From an uncultured Actinomycetes bacterium (GTDB lineage Bacteria > Actinomycetota > Acidimicrobiia > Acidimicrobiales > Acidimicrobilacustridaceae), in contig CAMFLJ010000175.1 in NCBI GenBank assembly GCA_945957335.1, forward strand, positions 1 through 7,868: a DNA stretch of 7,868 nucleotides, read 5' to 3'. This document shows positions 1 to 5,679 of this stretch, piece by piece; the first letter of the stretch is position 1, and the number at the start of each line of letters is the position of its first letter. Under the pieces are notes generated by a model, which was not told where the DNA came from, did no database searches, and saw only the letters and a list, made by a program, of their open reading frames with translations. The translations under genes and the position numbers were made by a program.

Positions 1-867
1 GCCGCGGAAGAAGCCCTCGAGCTCCTGGATGATCTTGCCGTTGCCGCGCACCGGGCCGTCGAGGCGCTGGAGGTTGCAGTTCACGACCCACACGAGGTTG
101 TCGAGCTGCTCGCGCCCGGCCAGCGAGATCGAGCCGAGGGTCTCGGGCTCGTCGGTCTCGCCGTCGCCGAGGAAGCACCACACGGTGGAGCCGCTGGTGT
201 CGTCGAGGCGGCGGTTGTCGAGGTAGCGGCAGAAGCGGGCCTGGTAGATCGAGTTGAGCGGGCCGAGGCCCATCGACACCGTGGGGAACTCCCAGAAGTC
301 GGGCATCAGCCACGGGTGCGGGTAGCTGCTCAGGCCGCCGCCGCCGATCTCGCGGCGGAAGTTGTCGAGGTGGCTCTCGTCGAGGCGGTGCTCGAGGAAC
401 GCCCGGGCGTAGACGCCGGGGGCGGCGTGGCCCTGGAAGTAGACGTGGTCGCCTGCGAGGCCGTCGTCCTTGCCCTTGAAGAAGTGGTTGAAGCCGACCT
501 CGTAGAGCATCGCCGAGGAGGCGAAGGACGAGAGGTGGCCACCGATGCCGTCGGCGTGCTTGTTGGCGTAGACGACCATCACCGCGGCGTTCCAGCGCAT
601 CAGGCGGCGGATGCGCTTCTCGAGCGCCTCGTCACCCGGGAACCAGGGCTGCTCCTCGCGGGGAATGGTGTTGATGTAGGGCGTCTGCACCTCGGCCGGC
701 GTGCCGACCTGGAGCTCGCGGGCCCGCTCGGTGAGGCGGGACACGAGGTAGCGGGCGCGCATCTTGCCGCGGGCGTCGACCACTGCGTCGAGCGAGTCGA
801 GCCACTCCGCCGTCTCGCCCGGGTCGGAGTCCGGGAGCTGGCTGACGAACTGGTCGATGTTCGACAT
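1..867 (-). CDS. aceE: Pyruvate dehydrogenase E1 component, homodimeric type (N-terminal part, runs off window)
   Basis: Thiamine-diphosphate-dependent E1 subunit that decarboxylates pyruvate and passes the acetyl group to the lipoyl E2 of the cytoplasmic pyruvate dehydrogenase complex. Reading down from the ATG at 867 gives 289 codons with no stop, so the 3' end lies outside the window; the complete protein is usually about 880-930 residues. Family signatures in order are YPHPWLMPDFWEFPTVSMGLGP, abbreviated here as the YPHP...MGLGP block before the cofactor site, then the thiamine-diphosphate/Mg motif G234-D235-G236 followed by N263 and N265 in NCNLQRLDG, and ELEGFFRG at the edge. The order and wording match E. 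coli AceE closely, not the alpha/beta heterotetramer type. The start is supported by GAGAGG eight bases upstream. It is divergent from the RNase H gene. The identification is near certain. Confidence 0.96.
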   Translation of the reverse strand, partial: MSNIDQFVSQLPDSDPGETAEWLDSLDAVVDARGKMRARYLVSRLTERARELQVGTPAEVQTPYINTIPREEQPWFPGDEALEKRIRRLMRWNAAVMVVYANKHADGIGGHLSSFASSAMLYEVGFNHFFKGKDDGLAGDHVYFQGHAAPGVYARAFLEHRLDESHLDNFRREIGGGGLSSYPHPWLMPDFWEFPTVSMGLGPLNSIYQARFCRYLDNRRLDDTSGSTVWCFLGDGETDEPETLGSISLAGREQLDNLVWVVNCNLQRLDGPVRGNGKIIQELEGFFRG

Positions 868-875
868 TCGGGGTG

Positions 876-881
876 CCTCTC
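876..881 (-). promoter_or_regulatory. Ribosome binding site of aceE
   Basis: Read on the minus strand this is GAGAGG, placed eight bases before the aceE ATG at 867. The spacing is standard and it supports that start codon. Seen directly; its function is inferred from position. Confidence 0.6.
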
Positions 882-882
882 G

Positions 883-900
883 TGTCGTGTCTGTCGTGTC
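883..900. repeat. Tandem 9-bp direct repeat in the aceE leader
   Basis: TGTCGTGTC occurs twice head to tail (883-891 and 892-900), embedded in a longer GTGTC-rich stretch to about 925. It lies 16 bases upstream of the aceE start codon. It could be simple-sequence slippage or a pair of binding half-sites; nothing in the window decides between these. Confidence 0.6.
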
Positions 901-1053
901 GTGCGGTGTGCGTTCGGTGTCGGTCGCGTTCCCCGACGTCCATGATGCCGTGGCGGCCTCGGTTACCGGTGGGTAGCGGATGAACACTCGGTGACCAGGT
1001 GCGCGACGGCCCGGGGGGACGGTCGTCCGTCGGACCTGTGACACGCTGAGAAG

Positions 1054-2139
1054 GTGACGACGGTCGCCTACACAGACGGTGCGTGCAGCGGGAACCCGGG
1101 GCCCGGAGGGTGGGCCTGGGCGGTGCCCGGAGGGGCGTTCGCCGCGGGCGCCGAGGCCCACACCACCAACCAGCGCATGGAGATCTGCGCGGCGTTCGAG
1201 GCGGTCAAGGCGCTGCCCGGCCCCCTCGAGATCGTGAGCGACTCGACCTACGTCGTGAACTGCTTCCGCGACCGCTGGCACGAGGGGTGGCGCAGGAAGG
1301 GCTGGCTCAACTCGCAGCGCAAGCCGGTGGCCAACCGCGACCTGTGGGAGCCGTTCGTCGAGCTCGTGCTGGAGCGCGGTGACGTGACCTTCCGGTGGGT
1401 CAAGGGCCACGCCGGCGACCCCATGAACGACCTCGTCGACCGGCTCGCGGTCGAGGCGGCCAAGGAGCAGGAGCCTCGCTCCGGTGACGAGCCGCCCACC
1501 GACCTGGGCCCGGCCGACTCGCCGCGCAAGAAGTCGGCTCCGGCTGCGTCGGTGCCCGTCGGCACCGTGTCGGAGGAGACCACGGCCGCGCTGCGGGCCC
1601 AGGCGGTGTCGACCTCGGTGGCGCCGGGCCGCCCCTACGCCGGGCACGCCCTGCTCGTGGTGGGCCACCGGCCGCCCGTCGTCGATCCCGAGGGCGACCC
1701 GGTCGACACCGGTGAGCTCATCGACTCGCTGATCGGGGAGCTCACCGACCTCGAGGCCGAGCACCCCGACCTGGTCGTGGTCACCGGCCTGCGCCAGGGC
1801 ACCGAGCAGCTCGCGGCCGAAGCTGCCGTGGGCTCGGGCCTGCCGTACGTGGTGGTGCTCCCGTGGCCCGACCCCGCCGCCGGGTGGGACGACTCGGCCC
1901 GCGAGCGCTTCCTCGAGCTGGCCGAGGAGGCCGACCAGGTCGTGCTCCTGCAGGAGGAGATCCCCGACTCGCGCCAGGGGCAGGTGGCGGCGATGGCCCG
2001 GCGCGACGCGTGGCTCGCCCGCAACGTCGACGGCGCCGTCGTCGTGTGGGACGGCGCCGATGAGGCCGTCGGCCGCTTCCACCGCAGCCTCGTCGACCAC
2101 CTCGGCGACGCCGCCGTGACGGTCGTGAAGCCCCGATGA
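1054..2139 (+). CDS. RNase HI fused to a C-terminal SLOG-like (YpsA/DprA-type Rossmann) domain
   Basis: The 361-residue cytoplasmic protein has two parts. Residues 1-137 are a complete type 1 ribonuclease H, which cleaves RNA in RNA-DNA hybrids. The DEDD carboxylates are visible as D8 (in YTDGACSGNPGPGG), E43 (RMEICAA), D63 (SDSTYVV) and D129 (NDLVDRLA), with the catalytic-loop H119 in KGHAGDP. Residues 138-190 are a P/S/A-rich, probably disordered linker. Residues 195-361 resemble the YpsA/DUF1273 branch of the SLOG superfamily: a first strand ending in VVGHRPP (202-208), the phosphate-binding-like TGLRQGTE (244-251) of GxxxGxE form, a PYVVVLPWP strand (264-272), a GWDD...RF segment, and RDAWLARNVDGAVVVWDG (317-334). 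E. coli RNase HI alone is about 155 residues, so the extension is a real extra domain. GTG at 1054 is the only possible start, because an in-frame TGA sits at 1039-1041; GAGAAGG runs right up to it. The stop overlaps the hyuA start (ATGA). The RNase H call is firm; the SLOG call is motif-based inference. Confidence 0.92.
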   Translation: MTTVAYTDGACSGNPGPGGWAWAVPGGAFAAGAEAHTTNQRMEICAAFEAVKALPGPLEIVSDSTYVVNCFRDRWHEGWRRKGWLNSQRKPVANRDLWEPFVELVLERGDVTFRWVKGHAGDPMNDLVDRLAVEAAKEQEPRSGDEPPTDLGPADSPRKKSAPAASVPVGTVSEETTAALRAQAVSTSVAPGRPYAGHALLVVGHRPPVVDPEGDPVDTGELIDSLIGELTDLEAEHPDLVVVTGLRQGTEQLAAEAAVGSGLPYVVVLPWPDPAAGWDDSARERFLELAEEADQVVLLQEEIPDSRQGQVAAMARRDAWLARNVDGAVVVWDGADEAVGRFHRSLVDHLGDAAVTVVKPR

Positions 2140-3974
2140 CGAGGCGGGTCGGGAGCGACACCGGCGGGACCTTCACCGACCTGGTCGCCGACGACGGCAC
2201 CGTCACCAAGGTGCCCTCCACGCCGCACGACCCGGGTGAGGCGGTGCGCTCGGGACTGACCGAGCTGCTGGGCCGTGGGGTGGTGCCCGAGGTGCTGGCC
2301 CACGGCACCACGGTGGCCACCAACGCGCTGCTCGAGCGGACGGGCGCGACCGTCGCCCTCGTCACCAACGAGGGCTTCGCCGACGTCATCGAGATCGCCC
2401 GCCAGGACCGTCCCTCGCTGCACGACCCGGCGGTGGTGCGGCCCGAGCCGCTGGTGCCGCGCGAGCTGCGCCTCGAGGTGGCGGGCCGGCTGTCGGCGGC
2501 GGGTCGCGAGGTCGAGCCGCTGGGCGACCCGCCCGTGATCCCCGACGGGGTCGAGGCGGTGGCGGTGTGCCTGCTGCACAGCGACATCCAGCCCGCCCAC
2601 GAGATGATCATCGGCATCGACCTCGAGCTGGCCGGCCACGACGTCACCCTGTCGAGCGACCTCTCGCCCGAGTACCGCGAGTACGAGCGCACGGTCACGA
2701 CCGTGGTCAACGCCTACCTGCGGCCGCGGTGCCGCGCCTACCTCCGCGACCTGGCCGAGGCCGCCGGCACCGTGCAGGTGATGACGTCGGCCGGCGGGTT
2801 GGTGCCGGCCACCAGCGCCGCCGAGCGCCCCGCGGCCCTGCTGCTTTCCGGCCCGGCCGGCGGCGTGCTCGCCGGGGCCCAGGCCGCCGCCGTCAACGGC
2901 TTCCCCGACGCCGTCACCTTCGACATGGGCGGAACCTCCACCGACGTCTGCCTGGTGCTCGGCGGCCAGCCGGCGCCGACCGCGGAGCGCGAGGTGGCGG
3001 GCCTGCCCGTGCGGATGCCGTCGCTCGACGTGCACACCATCGGCGCCGGTGGCGGTTCGATCGCCCACCTCGACGACGGCGGTGCGCTGGTGGTCGGGCC
3101 CCGCAGCGCGGGCGCCGTGCCCGGTCCGGCCTGCTACGGCCGGGGTGGCACCGAGGCCACGGTCACCGATGCCGACCTCGTCGCCGGGCGCATCCCGACG
3201 TGGGCTGCGTTCCCGGGCCTCGGCGCGCTCGACGTCGACGCCGCCCGCGCCGCGCTCGATGCCGCCGGCGTGACGGCCGACGGCGTGATCGCGGTGGTCG
3301 ACGCGGCGATGGAGGAGGCGGTCCGCGTCGTCACCGTCGAGCGCGGCGTCGACCCGCGCGACCTCGCCCTCGTCGCCTTCGGCGGGGCCGGGCCGCTGCA
3401 CGCCTGCGCCATCGCCGACGCGCTGGATATGGCGGCGGTGATCGTGCCGGCGCGCGCCGGCGTGCTCAGCGCGGTGGGCATCCTCGGGGCGCCGCTCCAG
3501 GTCGACCTGGTGCGCTCGGTGCCCGACCCGCTCGACCATGCGCTGGCCCGTCGGCTGAGCGACGAGCTGTGGAACGAGGCGCGCGAGCGCCTGCTGCGCC
3601 AGGTCGGCTACGAGCCGGGGGAGGGTGACGACCTGCCGCCCCACGTGATCGTGCACCTCGACGCCACGTTCGACTGCCGCTACGAGGGCCAGAGCCACGA
3701 GCTGAACGTGCGCCACCCCCGGCGCTTCCACCGCGAGCACCGGCTGCGCAACGGCTACGAGCGGCCCGACCACCCCGTCGAGGTCGTGGCCGTGCGGGCC
3801 CGGGCGTGGGTCGACTCGCCGGTGCGGGTCGGCGACCTGCCCGCTCCCGAGCGGCGCGGCGCCCACGGCCCGAGCGTGATCGCCGAGCCCGACTGCACGA
3901 TCTGGGTGCCCGAGGGCTGGACCGCCGAGCCCGGCGCCGCCGGTGCCCTCGTCCTGCGCCGGTGGGACCGATGA
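2136..3974 (+). CDS. hyuA: Hydantoinase/5-oxoprolinase family protein, subunit A (ATP-binding)
   Basis: This is the ATPase-fold subunit of the ATP-dependent hydantoinase/oxoprolinase family, which activates a cyclic amide or lactam by phosphorylation so that it can be opened together with subunit B. The true substrate cannot be read from sequence: hydantoin derivatives, 5-oxoproline, or something else; acetone/acetophenone carboxylases share the fold. The 612 residues are within, or slightly below, the family's usual size. Visible motifs are the N-terminal phosphate loop GSDTGGTFTD (6-15), HGTTVATNALLER (56-68), the second phosphate loop DMGGTSTD (263-270), HTIGAGGGSIA (300-310), GPACYGRGG, and AFGGAGPLHA (414-423) followed by VPARAGVLSAVGI. 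The C-terminal GPSVIAEPD...VPEGW block is typical of the family's end. The ATG overlaps the upstream RNase H stop as ATGA, so translation is probably coupled; no strong Shine-Dalgarno is seen. Subunit B follows after an unusual palindromic spacer. Confidence 0.94.
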   Translation: MTRRVGSDTGGTFTDLVADDGTVTKVPSTPHDPGEAVRSGLTELLGRGVVPEVLAHGTTVATNALLERTGATVALVTNEGFADVIEIARQDRPSLHDPAVVRPEPLVPRELRLEVAGRLSAAGREVEPLGDPPVIPDGVEAVAVCLLHSDIQPAHEMIIGIDLELAGHDVTLSSDLSPEYREYERTVTTVVNAYLRPRCRAYLRDLAEAAGTVQVMTSAGGLVPATSAAERPAALLLSGPAGGVLAGAQAAAVNGFPDAVTFDMGGTSTDVCLVLGGQPAPTAEREVAGLPVRMPSLDVHTIGAGGGSIAHLDDGGALVVGPRSAGAVPGPACYGRGGTEATVTDADLVAGRIPTWAAFPGLGALDVDAARAALDAAGVTADGVIAVVDAAMEEAVRVVTVERGVDPRDLALVAFGGAGPLHACAIADALDMAAVIVPARAGVLSAVGILGAPLQVDLVRSVPDPLDHALARRLSDELWNEARERLLRQVGYEPGEGDDLPPHVIVHLDATFDCRYEGQSHELNVRHPRRFHREHRLRNGYERPDHPVEVVAVRARAWVDSPVRVGDLPAPERRGAHGPSVIAEPDCTIWVPEGWTAEPGAAGALVLRRWDR

Positions 3975-4069
3975 CGCTCCCGACGTTCCTCGAAACGGTG
4001 CGCCGAACCTGCCCTCTAGGGCAGGAAAGGCGCACCGTTTCGGGTCCCGACGGGCGGGGGCGTCGATGA
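3971..4069 (+). CDS. Possible 32-codon relay ORF across the hyuA/hyuB spacer
   Basis: An ATG at 3971 overlaps the hyuA stop (ATGA). It opens a 32-codon frame beginning MTLPTFLETVRR and ending in an Arg-rich tail (DGRGRR). Its TGA at 4067-4069 overlaps the hyuB ATG at 4066, again as ATGA. It reads straight through the palindrome, avoiding the TAG in its loop, which is in another frame. No family is recognised. It may have no function as a peptide, and may be a remnant of the former hyuB start reused for translational coupling. Its being translated is inference. Confidence 0.25.
   Translation: MTLPTFLETVRRTCPLGQERRTVSGPDGRGRR
3991..4042. repeat. Perfect nested palindrome (hairpin/cruciform) between hyuA and hyuB
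   Basis: The outer arms CGAAACGGTGCGCC (3991-4004) and GGCGCACCGTTTCG (4029-4042) are exact 14-base reverse complements. Inside them a GAA/AAA 3x3 internal loop (4005-4007, 4026-4028) is followed by a second exact pair, CCTGCCC (4008-4014) and GGGCAGG (4019-4025), around the loop TCTA. All parts share the centre 4016.5. In RNA it would fold as a long two-part hairpin. It is not a standard intrinsic terminator, because no U tract follows on either strand and it lies inside an operon. It could be a REP/MITE-like repeat, an mRNA-stability or processing hairpin that sets the hyuA:hyuB ratio, or a protein-binding site. No second copy was seen in this window. Confidence 0.85.
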
Positions 4070-5646
4070 CGCTGGACGCCGCCGCCCTGCAGGTGCTGAT
4101 CGCCCGGCTCACCGGCATCGCCACCGAGATGGGCGCGGTGCTGGCCCGCAGCGCGTTCAGCCCCAACATCAAGGAGCGCCACGACCACTCCGCCGCGCTG
4201 TTCACGCCCGAGGGCGAGCTGCTCGTGCAGGCCGAGCACATCCCGGTGCACCTCGGCTCGATGCCGGCGTCGGTCGCCGAGGTGCTCGCCCGGTTCGGGC
4301 CCGGCACCGACGGCTGGCCCCGGGTCGCAGCGGGCGGGCAGGTGATCCTGAACGACCCGTTCGCCGGGGGCACCCACCTCAACGACGTCACGGTCGTGGC
4401 GGCGTGCGTGGTCGACGGCGAGCTCGTCGGGTGGGTGGCCAACCGGGCCCACCACGCCGACGTCGGCGGCGCCGCACCCGGCTCGATGCCGGCCGACGCG
4501 GTCGAGGTCTTCGCCGAGGGACTGCGCCTGCCGCCGGTGGTGCTCACCGACGAGGTGCGCGAGCTGCTGTGCGCCAACTCGCGCACTCCGGACGAGCGCC
4601 GGGGCGACCTCGACGCCCAGGTCGGTGCCAACCGACGAGGGGTCGAGCGCCTGGCCGGCCTGCACGCGTCGTCGGACGGCAGGCTGCCCCTCGACGAGGT
4701 GCTGGCCCACGGCGAGCGCCGCATGCGCGCCGCGCTCGCCGCCCTGCCCGACGGCACCTGGCGCTTCGCCGACGTCGTCGACTCGTTCGGCCCCCGGCCC
4801 GAGCAGCAGGTCGAGACCCATGTGGGCGTCGAGCTGCGAGTCGAGGGCGACACCATCACCTTCGACCTCACCGGCTGCGACCCGCAGCGCGCCGGCAACG
4901 TCAACGCGGTGCGGGCCGTCACGGTCAGCGCTGCGGTCTACGCCCTGCGGTGCGCTCTGCCACCCGACATGCCGGCCAACGGAGGTGCCCTCCGGCCGGT
5001 CACCGTGGTCACCACGCCGGGCACGATCGTCGACGCGCTCCCGCCGGCGGCGGTGGGTGCGGGCAACGTCGAGGTGAGCCAGCGCGTGGCCGACCTCTGC
5101 CTCGGCGCGCTCGCCCTCGCCCTGCCGGGGACCCTTGGCGGCGCCTCACAGGGGACGATGAACAACCTGCTCATCGGCGGCACCGATGACGGTGGTCGGG
5201 CGTGGGTGTACTACGAGACCGTCGCCGGCGGGCAGGGCGGCCGGGTGCAGGGCCCGGGCATGAGCGGGGTGCACACCGCCATGACCAACACCCGGAACAC
5301 GCCGATCGAGGCGCTCGAGCGGGCGTTCCCGCTGCGGGTCCGCCGCCTCTCGCTGCGGCGGGGGAGCGGCGGCGCCGGCGCCCATGCCGGTGGTGACGGT
5401 GTGGAGCGCGAGGTCGAGCTGCTCACCGACGCCACCGTCTCGCTCATCACCGAGCGCCGCCGCAGCGCGCCGTGGGGCACCGAGGGCGGCGGTGCCGCGG
5501 CACCGGGCGAGAACTGGCTGCTGCCCGGCGGCTCGGCCGACGACGCGGTGGCGCTGCCCGACAAGGTCACCATCGACGTGCAGGCGGGCGACGTGATCCG
5601 CCTCCTCACCCCCGGCGGCGGGGGCTGGGGCATCCCCGGCACCTGA
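4066..5646 (+). CDS. hyuB: Hydantoinase/5-oxoprolinase family protein, subunit B
   Basis: This is the partner subunit of HyuA, giving together an ATP-dependent cyclic amide/lactam hydrolase of undetermined substrate, presumably cytoplasmic. At 526 residues it is full length for the hydantoinase B family. Visible signatures are the N-terminal helix and RSAFSPNIKERHDHSAALF, the conserved AEHIPVHLGSMP, NDPFAGGTHLNDV (96-108), NRAHHADVGG (126-135, the HxxDxGG metal/active-site-like block), NSRTPDERRGDLDAQ, the GGALRP and GAGNVEVSQR region, AGGQGGR (387-393), and the C-terminal LTPGGGGWG (514-522). ATG 4066 is preferred: homology begins immediately after it and a G-rich GGGCGGGGG precedes it. An in-frame GTG at 3943 would add 41 residues, overlap hyuA by 32 bases and read through the palindrome with non-family sequence. 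The ATG lies inside the right copy of a 10-base direct repeat shared with the hyuA stop. The gene converges with the downstream SDR, leaving only about 33 bases between the two stops. Confidence 0.94.
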   Translation: MTLDAAALQVLIARLTGIATEMGAVLARSAFSPNIKERHDHSAALFTPEGELLVQAEHIPVHLGSMPASVAEVLARFGPGTDGWPRVAAGGQVILNDPFAGGTHLNDVTVVAACVVDGELVGWVANRAHHADVGGAAPGSMPADAVEVFAEGLRLPPVVLTDEVRELLCANSRTPDERRGDLDAQVGANRRGVERLAGLHASSDGRLPLDEVLAHGERRMRAALAALPDGTWRFADVVDSFGPRPEQQVETHVGVELRVEGDTITFDLTGCDPQRAGNVNAVRAVTVSAAVYALRCALPPDMPANGGALRPVTVVTTPGTIVDALPPAAVGAGNVEVSQRVADLCLGALALALPGTLGGASQGTMNNLLIGGTDDGGRAWVYYETVAGGQGGRVQGPGMSGVHTAMTNTRNTPIEALERAFPLRVRRLSLRRGSGGAGAHAGGDGVEREVELLTDATVSLITERRRSAPWGTEGGGAAAPGENWLLPGGSADDAVALPDKVTIDVQAGDVIRLLTPGGGGWGIPGT

Positions 5647-5679
5647 GCCGCCGGCGCGGGATCGTCAGGCCGTCGACGG

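Larger units (their letters stand above)
868..1053. promoter_or_regulatory. Divergent intergenic region between aceE and the RNase H operon
   Basis: These 186 bases must hold the start signals for both aceE (leftward) and the RNase H/hyuAB operon (rightward). The aceE-proximal third (about 880-930) is unusually rich in TGTCG words and includes an exact tandem copy of TGTCGTGTC at 883-900. On the aceE transcript this would read as a C/A-rich, probably little-structured leader. For the rightward operon, TGACAC/CACGCT around 1039-1047 is the only vaguely -10-like sequence, and it lies very close to the GTG at 1054, which would imply a very short leader. No convincing -35/-10 pair is visible on either strand, so no promoter is placed. 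No small gene is seen here. Confidence 0.4.
3969..4073 (+). repeat. 10-bp direct repeat CGATGACGCT flanking the hyuA/hyuB spacer (possible insertion footprint)
   Basis: CGATGACGCT occurs exactly at 3969-3978 and again at 4064-4073, 95 bases apart; the flanking bases differ on both sides. The left copy spans the hyuA stop and the right copy spans the hyuB start. Deleting one repeat plus the segment between would leave hyuA and hyuB joined by a single ATGA overlap, the same arrangement as the RNase H/hyuA junction. This fits a target-site or replication-slippage duplication around an inserted palindromic element. A shorter repeat, TCCCGACG (3978-3985 and 4045-4052), brackets the palindrome more closely and could be the real footprint instead. 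No transposase is present, so any element would be non-autonomous. Confidence 0.55.

Noticed and set aside
316..945. A 209-codon plus-strand open frame antisense to aceE
   Set aside because: It is fully covered by the unmistakable aceE coding sequence, and its translation has no recognisable domain.
3991..4050. The hyuA/hyuB palindrome as a rho-independent terminator
   Set aside because: No T run follows on either strand, and it would separate two subunits of one enzyme. Partial attenuation is still possible.
3943..4065. N-terminal extension of hyuB from a GTG at 3943
   Set aside because: The 41 extra residues read through the end of hyuA and the palindrome and do not resemble the hydantoinase B N-terminus; family similarity begins at ATG 4066.
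1635..4922. A 1095-codon open frame on the minus strand, antisense to the RNase H, hyuA and hyuB genes
   Set aside because: It overlaps three well-supported family genes. Its translation is low-complexity (Arg/Ser/Pro/Gly-rich) with no recognisable motif, as expected of a shadow frame in GC-rich DNA.
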